From Pocillopora verrucosa (taxonomy: Eukaryota > Cnidaria > Anthozoa > Scleractinia > Pocilloporidae), in the NCBI RefSeq assembly GCF_036669915.1, contig NC_089314.1, positions 23,266,930 to 23,330,929 of the forward strand: a stretch of DNA of 64,000 bases. Reading direction: 5' to 3'. Positions 23,838-35,933 of this stretch are shown in pieces. The translations under genes were made by a program, and so were the position numbers. Under the pieces are notes generated by a model, which ran no database searches, was not told the origin of the DNA, and saw only the letters and a program-made list of their open reading frames with translations. The first letter of the stretch is position 1. Each line of letters starts with the position of its first letter.

Positions 23838-24866
23838 ATGGGTCTGGGAGCAAGCCACTGCAAAGGAGTCTGGGCACCAAAAGAAGTCTCTCTGACCACT
23901 CTGTCTGTAGCTGCCGTGTATTCCCTCATCACAGTGCCTAGTAATATGCTAATTATCCTATCAGTTCTTCTTGACCCTAACAAGAGCCTCCGCCGTACAC
24001 CTTACCTTCTCTTAGTATTGAACCTAGCCATAACTGACTTGATAGTTGGCGCCATGGTCGAGCCGTTCTCAATGTACACCCATGTGAGGGAGGCCGCTCG
24101 CTTGTCAATCAGCTTCTCATGGCTGTCACAGTTTGTTTACTTTATGTGCTGTACCGCTTCCCTTCTGAGTTTGTGCATCCTGACCATTGACAGGTATCTG
24201 GCCATTACTTCGCCCATGTGGTATCGTGCCAACATGACCAACTCGAGAGTCGCCCAAGCGTCTGTTTTTATCTGGCTCTTGTCGTTTGCTAGCAGCGGTT
24301 TGCTGTTTGTCACAGGGTTTGTCATGTATGCCTTCATCTTTGCCATCCTGACGCTTCTCTGCGCGATTTTCATTTTGGTGTTTACCTACGTTCGTATATT
24401 TGTGGTTGTGAAGCAAAAGGTCAAAGATTTGAATAACTTGCACCAAGGCGATACAGAAAGGAAAAAGGCCCAAGAAAGAAACATGCTATGGGAGAGAAAG
24501 CTAACCAAGACCCACTTGGTGATGTTGCTGGCGTTCCTGGCCTGCTATGGTCCAGCATGCATCATGATTTTCGTGATGAATCTGTGCAGCACATGCAGCT
24601 GTCACGTCATTCACTGGCTCAGAGATATGCATTTTGTGCTGATCACGTTCAATTCTTTGATCAATCCCTTTGTGTACGCCCTTAGGTTGGCTGGGTTCAG
24701 GATGGCAATACGTCACTTCTTAAGCTTTTGTTTTTGCTGTAGGAGTGGAGCGGTAGGGTCGTATAACGATCAGGAAGCGTCACACACGGCAGAAACTAGC
24801 ATTGACCGATCTAGAACACTGGCTGTATCTCGGCCAATACAAAATGAGTCCTCGTCTATCGCTTGA
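23838..24866 (+). CDS. class A (rhodopsin-like) G-protein-coupled receptor, intronless
   Basis: This is a 342-residue, seven-helix membrane receptor in one exon. Landmarks are Asn36 in TM1, the LAITDL motif with Asp67 in TM2, DRY at 118-120, Trp146 in TM4, the FLACYGP variant of the TM6 CWxP motif (about 233-239), and NPFVY (NPxxY) at 276-280. A Cys cluster at 298-301 suits palmitoylation of helix 8. The N-terminus is short, with no signal peptide. The position expected for the conserved TM3 cysteine is a serine, extracellular loop 2 is very short, and TM5 lacks the usual proline. The receptor therefore probably lacks the TM3-ECL2 disulfide, as in melanocortin-type receptors. The ligand is unknown. 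The ATG at 23838 fits a full TM1. Coupling is to heterotrimeric G proteins by family. Confidence 0.9.
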   Translation: MGLGASHCKGVWAPKEVSLTTLSVAAVYSLITVPSNMLIILSVLLDPNKSLRRTPYLLLVLNLAITDLIVGAMVEPFSMYTHVREAARLSISFSWLSQFVYFMCCTASLLSLCILTIDRYLAITSPMWYRANMTNSRVAQASVFIWLLSFASSGLLFVTGFVMYAFIFAILTLLCAIFILVFTYVRIFVVVKQKVKDLNNLHQGDTERKKAQERNMLWERKLTKTHLVMLLAFLACYGPACIMIFVMNLCSTCSCHVIHWLRDMHFVLITFNSLINPFVYALRLAGFRMAIRHFLSFCFCCRSGAVGSYNDQEASHTAETSIDRSRTLAVSRPIQNESSSIA

Positions 24867-27163
24867 TCACCTTGCATATCATATTCTTACCAACTATTAT
24901 CCAAAGCTCCCAACAGCTTCACGAGTAAAATCTTCCTCTCATTCGATATCGTTTCTTAAACAGTACAGAGAAGGTTATAAAGGGGGGAGGGGCTGATCCT
25001 GTTTCAGATACGAATTTGAGAAAAATTTAATCGGCCAAGTGTGCTTTAAACGGTATTTCACGCCTTACGAATTTCAAAGGGAAAACTTCAAATCTCAAAT
25101 CACTTTGCCATCCTGTAAAATTCACGCGTCAAATTATAATTTTAAGTCTTATCAAGCGTCACGTTTAAACCCTTTGCCGCCCTCTGAAGAACGCTTAAGC
25201 TCAAAATCGTTTTCACTGATTTCTGCCTGCTCCCAAAATACTCATGAGACAAAAAATACGAGGAAATTTCAAGGTAAACGGAGGTATTTTCGCTGTTTGA
25301 GAATATTTAGGATAGATCGCCCGTTCACTTTCCCATTCACTCTGTATAAAATGCATGCCGCGCAATGTTATCGTCATCGAACAGCTTATTCAGTGGAAGC
25401 TCGCATACTGAACTTGGGATGCTTGTGGATTATGTAAATAATAGCATCCCCTTATTTACAAAAATATACTTATATTGTATTTCCGTGTTCGAAGGTGCAT
25501 AAAAAACTAGGGCAGATACCTAATGTGGTTTTTAACTAGATGGACATCCCGTGAGAATTCTTGTTTAAGGCAGAGCTTCTCTGAATTGTTTTAATCTTGT
25601 TGAGTTTCTGGTAACGTACATGTTATCTCGGCAAAATGTAACCAGTATCATGCTTACTGAGTCAATTAAAAATTGTGCAACCGTCGACAAACATTTTTGG
25701 AATACCCATCAAGGGGAAAACGCACCTTACTACGTTTTCAAAATATTCCTTCTACATCAAGAGATAACTGTACTTTATACTTAATGTGTATAATTAGAGT
25801 GTAAATAAAAATGTAATTTAGGAGTTTTGGTCAAGTCCGTGTCCATATCCAGTTAGAGATAAAATTATGAAGTTTGCCACACAATCAAGCGAGAGAAAAT
25901 GATAGGTCCCACGCATTATTTCCTTTTCAGTCAAATTAACCCACAACGTCTTTACGTGAAATTCACCTTATTAAACGTAAGCCTTTATGTCCTCAGAGAA
26001 AGAGGAAGAGGAGGAGGAGTTAAAAAGCTCGTCCAAACTTGTCAATAGACATGTCAAGGATACCATTCAGTGCCTAACACCAACTTTCCCTAACACCCTA
26101 AAAGAAAGCCCCTCAGAGACGACTGTTTAAGGATGACTGATGGAACATAAAAAGTTTACTTTCTTATCGAACTAGCCTGCCAAAACGCCCTGACAGTGTC
26201 TTGTCTTCTCTCGTATGCAAATTACAAATTTCATATCACACTAAAAACCCCAAGAGGGACCGAAAGATTCCATTTGACACTAAAATGAGCTAATAGACTC
26301 TCTGGGGTGCATAAATCTTGAACTAGTAAATAGGGAGGGTTATATTTACGTGTCTGTCAGGGTTCTCCTACAAGTGGCAAGTAATTTCCCGAAGATCCAC
26401 GCGTGGAGAGACGTTGTTTTTATCATAGTCTGTGTTCCTAGCTCCACATAAAAGATCGTTTCCACATAAGTGATAAGCGATCATACTTCAAGTTCAGAAT
26501 GGAATTATTCTGAAAAAGCAGACGACACGTACAAGGAAACACTGCAACTTTGTTCCACTTCTTTTTCGATGGGTCTTCAAAATGGCGACCAATGGATTTC
26601 AAGTCAACACACTTTACCTAGTTCCCACAATTTATCTGGGTTTTCCTCCGAGCGAGATCCTCGAAACGAAATTGTAGAGGAAAATTGAATGTCCCAAATA
26701 AATGCGACCAAAAACACTGCTTTAATTTTAACAATTATCAGCTAATACAGACAAAATTTGAGGAGTTTTTATTAGAAAACTTTAGCCAGGTGACAGAAAG
26801 TATGAAGAAGTAAAAAATGTTGCAAATCTAGGCAAATTCGGAAAGAAGGGAAGACTGTAGTCAAAGCTGCAAGTAGAAGCAGAAGTCTACGGAAGCTTAA
26901 TTCTCTCCTTTCTGGTTGAATTGGTGTTCGCATGATGTTTAGCGCGGAAAGAGCAGGCTTCCAGATCGAAGCGGAGTGGCCAAAGTAACCGCATTTTGTC
27001 ATGGAACGTTCCATTATTCGGTATCTTAAGTACCTTTACCACAGATTGTTGCTGTTATTTGGAAATGAATTGCGTAATTCAACCCTTTCGATGACGTTAT
27101 TTTTACCTTGGAGGTTACATTACACAGAGTTAAAGCGGCTTTAGAAGGAGAGAAAATTGTCAT
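24867..27163. other. non-coding stretch downstream of the GPCR
   Basis: A 132-codon frame at 25039-25437 begins with GTG and has no recognisable domain. It is probably 3' UTR or chance. A possible AATAAA signal is near 25804. Nothing else is supported. Confidence 0.5.
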
Positions 27164-27375
27164 TTAACCTTTTAATTCCTATGAGTGACCAAGACAGAAT
27201 TTCTACTCACAATATCCATACAATTTCAAACAGGCAAGTGATGAGAATAAAGAGAAATAACAATTAAAGAATTATCAGTTGATCCAGTGACAAATTCTCA
27301 GAACTAAAATTATAAGAATTGTACAACAATCAGTAAGGAGAATCACTAATGAGATCTTGGGAGTCAAAGGGTTAA
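27164..27375. repeat. terminal-inverted-repeat element, family T (MITE-like)
   Basis: It begins TTAACCTTTTAATTCC and ends GGGAGTCAAAGGGTTAA, so the ends are reverse complements. The interior contains 'cagttgatcca' and 'gaattgtacaacaatcagta', shared with other copies between 34.9 and 54.8 kb. No coding capacity. Confidence 0.85.
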
Positions 27376-29232
27376 AAGAGAAAAAAAAGTAACCAAAAGA
27401 CAAGCAAACAACTTAAAAGTGATTTTTGGCGCACCTACCAGATTTGATAATCTATTTCGCTTGTCAAGCTGATTTACAATAAGTACTTCAAGCTTTTTTC
27501 CCATTTATGCTGTTTTCGTGGGTGAACTCAATAGCTATATAAGTCAACATTTTGCGTACATCCAAAATAACAGTTTCAGCTAGACCCGGGTGTACTGAAG
27601 TTACTACAAAATAGCTGTGAGAAGGGGCCAATTTCATAATCGACACTCGCCTTCAATAAAATGGCGCCAATTTCTCGGAAAAAGACCACACCATTTCGAG
27701 CAATCAGTCATCGAAAACAAATTTTGATCAATCAGCTTTCGTGTAAAATGTTACAATCCTCTGACACTAAGCCGTAATGAAATACCCCGTCAGAAACCAC
27801 AGATGAATGTGACGTCAACTTTATTTTAATTTATTAAATCTCTTCTAGATGGAAAGCTCTGTTCTCCTGTATAAGCGTGACCAGCGGGCCGAAACCCAGA
27901 AATAAAGTTGCGTTTTCTTATTTTCCGTCGAGGTATAGTCGGTAACAACTAGCAAACAAAGATAAACAATATGTAAATAAGACGGGAAAGCAAGAAATGC
28001 AAGTGGCAGAAAAAAAAATTTTTTTGCCTTTAAAAAGTACTTTAATTTAGGCTAAACAATGTGTTTAATGTTTTAATTGGTAACCCGTCTAAGATTATCT
28101 CAACAAAAAGATTTAACTTTCTAAAAGCGATACTAGCTTAAATTACTTTTTGAAGAAGGTTCCCTTCTCGGTTACTGAAAAGTTTCTGTGCAAAAATAGC
28201 TCTTTGTGTAGCAAAGTATATAATGTACAGTTTTTTTACACTTTTTAGGCAGCTATAAGTAAGTAATACTTTGTTATCGCTAAAAAACGCAGAAAATCCT
28301 GATTGCGTTTTTGTAATCGCCGGTTACATCTGACACCTTTGAGAACCAAAAATGAAGCGAATGCCTCCCGCGGTTAATCATGGCGGCTTTTCATTTTAAC
28401 TGTTTTTTCGTGAGCAGTAAAAGGTTCTAAAAGGTACCAGGGTCCTTTGATATATTTCTTTTACACTAATATCCTTAACAAAATAGATATAAAAATACAT
28501 TGAAATGGCAGTCTTTTATATATAACACCAAACCAAACCATGTCTAAACAGCAGTCCATGGTTCTGTCTTGGTTTAAAGTTCAAACTATATCATGCAATC
28601 GAAGCATTTTAAATTTGCTACACAATATGATTAAATTACGGTAATATGATTATTGAGGTTTGTTGCTGTTTTAATGTTTAAGTTAAAACTTCCCTTTTTC
28701 GTGAACTCTTTAAAGGGGATTAGAAGGAACGATATATAATGTAAAGCATATAAAACGAGTATATGAATAATAATAATATAACTAAACCAACTAATAGTCT
28801 AACTCTTTAATATCACCTTTTGTTAACCCGCCAAAAACCTTCCCGAGAAGCTCCCTTACTTCGAGGGTCTTCATACAGAGGGAGGGGTGGGGGGGGGGGT
28901 GGGGGGAAGGGTGGGAAGGAAGGGTTTAAAAGAATGGCATATCATACAGGGGGCCGCGGAATTCCTTCAGTCCTATGTGCCAGGCCTTCTCGGTCTTAAT
29001 TTGAATTCTGTCGTCATTCCAGCAAGGCTTAAATTCGATTGGTTAGTACGATTAATTTACGTATATAGTAACGCTTGCATTAAATAATATAACAAAATAC
29101 GAGCTCATTATTTATAATACACGAAAAAGACTGGAAATCCAGTTTAAATTACAGCTTAGGAGTTTTGCGTGTGCAAGTAGGCTTCATAAAAACTAGCGAT
29201 TGAAACAAAGTTTGATGAATATCAATGTCTAA
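27376..29232. other. non-coding stretch with a G-rich tract at 28880-28924
   Basis: No gene was found. The tract at 28880-28924 has many runs of three or more G separated by single T or A residues, enough for a plus-strand G-quadruplex. It could also be only a simple repeat. No ORF of note surrounds it. Confidence 0.5.
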
Positions 29233-29479
29233 TACCCCATTCACGTCAAAGCTTAAACATGTTTTTAGGCTGTTCAGTAAAACAATATTTATATTTTTCT
29301 CCCCTTCATAAAAGCCGCTCAAACCTGTTGTTTGTCGACTTTGAAGTTAGCCTGTTGAAAATACAAGTTATTGACGACTTGAATCCTTTGAAAAATTTAG
29401 TACTTCAGTCCTCTGTATCTGATTTTTATTCAATTGAATCCATTTTAGCTAAATATGTTTTGCTGGTGTGAATGGGGTA
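29233..29479. mobile_element. 247-bp MITE, PIF/Harbinger-like
   Basis: Perfect 12-bp terminal inverted repeats (TACCCCATTCAC at the left, GTGAATGGGGTA at the right) are flanked on both sides by TAA (29230-29232 and 29480-29482). A 3-bp TWA target-site duplication is the signature of PIF/Harbinger elements. No transposase is inside. A 70-codon ORF across it is incidental. Confidence 0.75.
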
Positions 29480-29482
29480 TAA

Positions 29483-31214
29483 GTTTTCTTTAACATATGA
29501 TAACTACGAAATTTAGCTTTTTGATTTGCTTTTGATAAGAATTAAGTAGCTTGAGTCAACGTACTACTCTATAGAAGGCGTTATTCAAATTCGTCTCCAT
29601 TATTGACAGTATTTCACGTCCTCTTCCGCTGCGTTGGTCAGACTATAGATTCCTTTGATATTATCACGAGCCGCGATAAAGATAAAGATCACGATATTTG
29701 AAATTCACACTTTTGATATTTGCTGACATAAACGTAATAACACAATAACTCCTTTGTGAAAAGTAAGCCCATGGTATTTCTACCTTCATTTTCCTTCAAG
29801 AATCAGATTAGGAAAAATCGATCACAGGCTGAACCCTATCAGACCACTTTTCGAGGAGACTTGATTGTTGAGTAAATATAGTACGCAAATTCGTAGAATG
29901 ACTGAAATTTTACATGAAAACGAAATAAAGCAATTGACTGAGATTGGTCTAAGTTAAAATTACATTATCCCTGATTTAATATGATCATAATAAGCTATTT
30001 CTTTCAACTAAAAAATAGAAACGGAAGAAACCACTTCAAGTGATAATCTGGATGGCACAAGCTGACAGGAGCGGAAGTGAGAGCAACGTGACAACAACGA
30101 CCAAAATTGACTAATTAGCCGACGAACCGTCTGCTAAGAGCCGTCTTAGCGTTTACAAGGCATCAGTACGCCTTTGTAGCTCTAGACACTGGACAGGATA
30201 TACTAACCCAAAAAGTATTCCTCAGCGCTAAAGTGTGGTAAGTAGAATGAATATTGAACAGAAATTTTTCATGTGGATATAGGCCTTTATTCTAGCGCAA
30301 CCTTAATAGATGAGAAGAGGAAAACTTCATCGTTGAACTCGGTAGATCCAAAACTCAAAGTATACGAATAAAAAATTGCCTAAAAGGCACTAGGTGGCGC
30401 GTGCTCCTGTCAAGAGAGAATTAGGGTACTTGAATAGAACTGGTGGATTGTAGCCGTTCAGATTGAAGTGTGAGCAGCAACAAGTATACACAGTGAACCG
30501 TGACCAACAAAGGATCTTATGAAAAGAGTAAACAGTAGTTTTGTTTTGGAAGAATAGGTAAGCAAGATACATGAAAAAAGGCCCTGCCTTGAACACGGGT
30601 ATCTGCTGTGTCAACCGTTAAAGCGAATAACAGGTGGCATTGAAACGGCGAAAAAAAGACAACAGAAACGGAAATAAACGGAAAAGAACCAGAAGCCAAG
30701 CTTATTTCTCACTGAAAGAGAGGAAAAGATGTCTTAAATGCTGCTTTTTCTTCTTCGATAAAAGCTCGTGACGATTTTGATAGGTGAAATTAATTTAATT
30801 AATGAATGGAAAGTTCAAATGGAACAAATTTAGATGAAACTAAACAATTGATCTGACAAGTGGAAATTACACTGGATTAAGACTAATTCCGTTCGAACCT
30901 AAAATGTTTTTCCTCGCAACATATTTTTCCTACTGATGAAGACAAAATTCACATTAATTTGATCTGATGGTTAGAAAAATAAAATTTCACTTGAAAGTAC
31001 CCGACACGAGAAGCTTCTTCGCGACAGGTTGTTAGACAAAGGAAGAGGTTGGCGAAACGGAAAGTGATTTTAAAGTCATGAAACGGGTGAAGGAAGCTCC
31101 GTTGAAGAACGCGTTATGCAAACAATGAAACACAATGTGAACACTTCTTAAAAAAATTACAAATAAAACATGCAAGTATGGAAATAAGAATGCTCTTTTC
31201 ATAATTACCACTGT
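29483..31214. other. non-coding stretch
   Basis: No gene was found. It may include the 3' UTR of the minus-strand TEA gene. No YAP-binding-domain-like exon was seen on the minus strand here. Confidence 0.5.
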
Positions 31215-32093
31215 TTACATGTCCGAGAAGTCAATAGAGGGACAAGTCTGGTCAGCGTCGTACACCAAATAATCATCGAATGTCGGTGTCTCCGGCAAAG
31301 TGGACGATGCTGACACGCCTAAGACACAAGTTGAAATAACGGGCTCTTCTTTGCATCTTGTGCTGTAAATAACTTCCGGAATCGCTCGCCACGTGCTGTT
31401 ACTACTATGACTCCCGCTGATGCCAGACTTTGGAGAGAGCTCTTCTTGTGTCTCCCTGTAATTTAATTCCTGAGTAATATCAGGTACTTCCCAAGTCAAA
31501 CTACTTTGAAAAGTATTATCTTGGAAGTTGGTTTCAAGTTTATGAGGAGGCGTGCGAGGAGGCGTAAATTCGGGTATTCCTGCTATGTGCTCTCTCGCTA
31601 CCGGCGGGAACTGCAATTTCGGCGGAGTTCGGGCTCGGGGGATTTCAATCATTAATTGTCCATGTTGACTCGGAGCCGGAGTCGAATAGCACGGTAACAA
31701 CGCTGGCGGAGGACCAGGCGGAATATCAGAACATGACGGGGCTTCGTAGCCTTCGCTTCCGTGGTGCACGACAGGCGACAGAATCTCCGCGGAGGACATC
31801 GTCATCATTTCTTGTAACCCATCGTTTACGTATGTCTTCTCTTTGATCCTTGACTGAAACTGGCGGATTTTTTTCCTGGCCAGAACTTGAATGTGACTGG
31901 CGACTTGTTTGCGAGTTCGAACTTTGCCAGTTTTCATGAGGATGTATCTCGCAATGAGCTCGTTTCTCCCGTACATCTTGTCTTTGGTTGACAACATTAT
32001 CTTTTGTCTTCCACACGGCGGGTAGATTGCGAGCGCTTCTTGAAAACTTGTTTCGATTTCGCCCGTCCATAATCCCTCCGCTTCACCAGACAT
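31215..32093 (-). CDS. TEA-domain (TEAD-type) DNA-binding protein lacking the YAP-binding domain
   Basis: A single exon encodes 292 residues. Residues 7-79 are a near-canonical TEA/ATTS domain, with strong stretches such as SFQEALAIYPPCGR, KMYGRNELIARYI and the recognition-helix region KQVASHIQVLARKK. By family it binds MCAT-type DNA sites in the nucleus. After residue 90 the protein is Pro/Ser/Thr-rich, with two TPP motifs (ARTPPKL, PRTPPHKL), and it ends in an acidic-aromatic tail (FDDYLVYDADQ, then SIDFSDM) that could activate transcription. TEADs are about 430 residues and carry a C-terminal beta-sandwich that binds YAP/TAZ. None is present here. An in-frame TAG upstream supports the ATG at 32093. 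The last codons read GAC ATG TAA AC, so a donor (AT|gtaaac) could extend the protein, but no downstream exon was seen. It may be a retrocopy-derived or divergent paralogue. Confidence 0.9.
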   Translation of the reverse strand: MSGEAEGLWTGEIETSFQEALAIYPPCGRQKIMLSTKDKMYGRNELIARYILMKTGKVRTRKQVASHIQVLARKKIRQFQSRIKEKTYVNDGLQEMMTMSSAEILSPVVHHGSEGYEAPSCSDIPPGPPPALLPCYSTPAPSQHGQLMIEIPRARTPPKLQFPPVAREHIAGIPEFTPPRTPPHKLETNFQDNTFQSSLTWEVPDITQELNYRETQEELSPKSGISGSHSSNSTWRAIPEVIYSTRCKEEPVISTCVLGVSASSTLPETPTFDDYLVYDADQTCPSIDFSDM

Positions 32094-35000
32094 GTCGTAG
32101 ACTACGGTAGAAAAAGCCGTGTTTTTAACACACTACCGTGTGCCACTGTTGCTCTCCTCGTATTCTGAAGAAGGATTTCTTTGACATGGACTCTGACACC
32201 TCACGGAAGCGGCAAAAGCTTTGAATTTTGAATTTATGATTCCGCCGTTATGTTACACCAACCAAAAGAGAAATATCACAAAAGTGAGATCGAAGCCGGC
32301 GCAGTTTTCAAGTGGACAGGCTATCCTAAACTACTACACTACTGTAATGGACAGCCCGCCCTAACGTACTTAGAGACGCTATCTTCCTTCTCTTTCACTT
32401 ATCTCTATTTGACCAAAACCTAAAGCACTCCAGGTATATAGCGGTGGGTGCATTCATTATTAATCGGACTTCAGAGATCGCTTACCTTAAATCATTAATG
32501 CTCTTAGGAGTTAAAAGGTCCATTAAAATACTGCAACGAAAAAAGGAAAGCGACTACAGATAAAAGTGTTTCAACGCTGAACGGAAGAAATGAATGTTTA
32601 AAAAGTCATTTTTTGATGCATATTTGCAAGTATAGAGATGTGTATGAGGTGCAAAATTTTGGATATGAGCGGGTTCTATGAATCTAGATTGCCAACGAAA
32701 GTTTTTAACTTTCCCGCTTAGTTGAGCAATTCTGCCTTGATGCGCTCATTGGCATGTTTTCTACTACAAAAGGAGACAAAGAAAACAACTGAAAGAGCGC
32801 CTCCCCAGAAAAACTGTTCCGGGCCATTCAACACTTTCAGTTGAGAAGCCCACTGAGTGTCTATCAAAACGTGTCAGTAGATGTGGCGCAGACATTTGAG
32901 TCTCAGAGAGAGCGAGCATTTAGTGACATAAGAACTAGTGGCTATCGCCTTTTTCGAAGACAGCTCCGTTCTTCCGGCAGAATTTTGGAATTTATCGTTG
33001 AAATTTTCTCAATTTCTCTTTTCTTATCTTGCCCTTGGACACTTCTATAAGTGAAAAGGTTTCAGTGAGAAGGACTTAGAATAATTAGCGACCCGTTTAA
33101 TTTTACGCTTCATTAGTGTTTTAAGCAAGCCAAGCAGGTGAGGTCGTAAATAAGTCACGAGTTAAGGGTTCTCCCTTGATCTCTGATCGTGCTGGTTGTT
33201 TGCACTCGCTGTACTCCCTACAATGATTTGCACTCCAGGGACAAAAAATACTGATTCAGACACTTGCAGTTCGTCCTCGAAAATCGTGTTCACCAATAAG
33301 TAATTTCTCATCATATCATCACTACGCTGTCAAACAGAAGGGTGATTAGAAGAATGAGAATAAAAAGAATAGGATCTATTGTCTAATTGAAACAAATTAT
33401 TTCTCAGAACAAGAGTTATATGAAATGTGTGGCTAGCTGTGTAATACATCAGTATACTTAGATCTTGAGAGTAAAAGGGTTAAGTTATTCACCAGTATCG
33501 TTACCAAAGTAGTAAATAATCTGGTCTTTTATGTCATTGAGTGCGATCGCCCCTCTCGAGGGGTTTTCGCCTTGAGTTGCTTCAGATTTGCTTCTCTTCT
33601 CAAGATATTTCCAAAGATTAACTGCATTGATTAAGACTCCGTGACGCTCATTAACCAAGCAATGGTCAATCTATTTGACTCTTGTTTTTTCTTGTAAGTG
33701 AATTAAACATAGCATTTAAATTTATTTGGTTTTGTACATCACCCGTCAACGAGGTTCATAAACAAAACCTTCCATTTCTTTAAAAGTGCAACGTTTTGAC
33801 ACTTATTATGAAAACTACATCTCCAATGGACTTCGTGATTGGTTGGAAACTGTGCAATACCAGGTGATACCACCCATGGTTTTTCTCGACGTTTTCACCA
33901 ATTATCCAAATGAGAAAGATTGGGTGTTTGTCTAAACTTAACCTCTTTCCAATTGAAATTGGGAGCTTGGTAGAAACGATGTTCGTTAAAATGTTCCTGT
34001 TATGACCTGCTTCCTGCTCTAACGAGCGTGATAACATCGAGCATAACACATTGGTTCCAGTTCCGATCATCTGAGATTGTTCTAAACAACACATGTCCTT
34101 GTCTTAAATATAATCCTGATAAAAAGCCATTTCTTTAAAAAATTATCTCATCGAAAATAGACAAGATATGTGTTATAAAACAAATCCAATTATTTGATTT
34201 TATCGATTGATTTTTTAATTATTGGTTGTCAAATCATAAAGACCCCAATTAGGAGTTATACCCTTAACTTCGAGACGCATGAATTGATGAAAATACTTTC
34301 GGGAACAGTCACAGAACCACTTCGAAGTATCACTAAGTGATGCGATTATCTTAAAAAGTCCATTTTACGATAAAGAAAAAACAAAGAAAATATAATCATC
34401 ACTGTAAAAATATTTTATAACGGCTGAAACGGCTGTGTTCCAAACTCAAACGATGTCGAGTACATTTTTTTTTATCGTAGAGTCAACTGCAATTCATTTC
34501 TTTTTAAGCCTGGAAAATAAGAAAGAGTACGAGTTCCCATCGTAGCAATTGAAAATGATATGTATTTGACTTCAGACGTCTTGGATAGGTTTTCAAGGTG
34601 ACCACAGTGATAATTGACAGCTCTAACTATTTGAAGCAAGACACTCTTGACCGGCTGATTAAGTATTATTCTATGTTTACTGTGGGTCACTAAAACCGGA
34701 AGCCATCATCCTAAAGAGCAGCTTCATGCACGTTGTGTTCAAGTACAACGGAAAGGCAGAGTTTCCAGGCAGGTTACGAGACAAAGGGTGAGTAAAATTA
34801 AGCCGACAACTCTGACACATTGTCTGATTTGAGCCCCAACGAAGAAAAAACAAAAAACGCTAATTAAGTGTTGCTAGAGAGACAAAACGTCTTCTCTTGC
34901 GGTAAACTTTCACTTCCGATATTTCATGAGTAATTCTCCTTAGTGTTTGTCATACAATTAGTATGCTTTTGATGTTAGTTTGGAGATTTCGGTATTGGAT

Positions 35001-35734
35001 CAACTAATAATCCCCTGATAGATATCCTTCTTAACTCTCATCACTTGTCCCCTGACGGAAGAAAACACCCAGTTCTCAAGCTGAACCCGTTTTTAACGAC
35101 AATTCAGAGGAAAATAACCAAATTTAGCCCGCATCTCTCATAAAAGCCGACGAGAACCAACAACTGAAACTTGGTTTGGCGACAGTCCAAGGACGAGACG
35201 TGGCGGTTGAGGTGAAACCTACTTCATTCGAAGGAACAGAAGCGAACAACTAAGCTGAATTTGTAAATCGAAATATTCACATCCGAAATTCCTTTGCTGT
35301 TTAACTTGGAAGAAAACACGAAACCATGGAAACTAAGTACACTTTGTGTTAGTTGCAAAAGCAGTTGCCCACTGTATGAGCACAAAACGTTCTGGCATAT
35401 AGACAAACGTTGAATTAAAAATCGGCAAAAATTAGACTGAGTTTTTTCTTTTATATGATCTACTTCTCTTTCTGGAAAGAAACGACGAAAGGCAAACTTG
35501 CACTTGTAAAGTAGAGAAAGTACTGCTGTTATTCAGAGCAAGAAGTTTCATTTCATTATAAAATGAAAAGAGTGACAAATTCTCCGAGTACATATCTATG
35601 AAATATGCAAAAACAAAAACGAAATCAAGAACACTATAATCAAATTTACATGCTTTATTAATCATTACTAAACGAAAAAGAAATGAAAAAGAGTGCAATA
35701 CTAAAAAGTTCTTCGTACATAGCACTTTTAAAAG
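32094..35734. other. intergenic stretch, with fragments of repeat family T
   Basis: Positions 33400-33482 ('gatcttgagagtaaaagggttaa' end) and 34925-35055 ('ggtattggatcaactaataa' interior) are partial family T copies. The plus frame 33786-33932 is open for 49 codons with protein-like composition but has no matching splice sites or family. The first few hundred bases probably hold the TEA gene promoter. Confidence 0.5.
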
Positions 35735-35890
35735 CTACGAGTTGGCAGCAAGGAAAGTTCGTATTCTTATCAACAGGTCCCTCTTTACTTCGTCAGGGAT
35801 CATAGCTGTGAGTGAAAAATAAAAAAAAAATCATTTAATTTCTAGGGCTGTGGTTGTAGTGAGGATGAACACATCCTGTGTTTAATGAAT

Positions 35891-35933
<43 letters not shown>

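Noticed and set aside
25039..25437. 132-codon ORF after the GPCR
   Set aside because: Starts with GTG, lacks any domain, and lies in the probable 3' UTR.
33786..33932. 49-codon plus-strand frame with exon-like composition
   Set aside because: No acceptor of quality, no partner exon and no homologue recognised; the opposite strand is also open.
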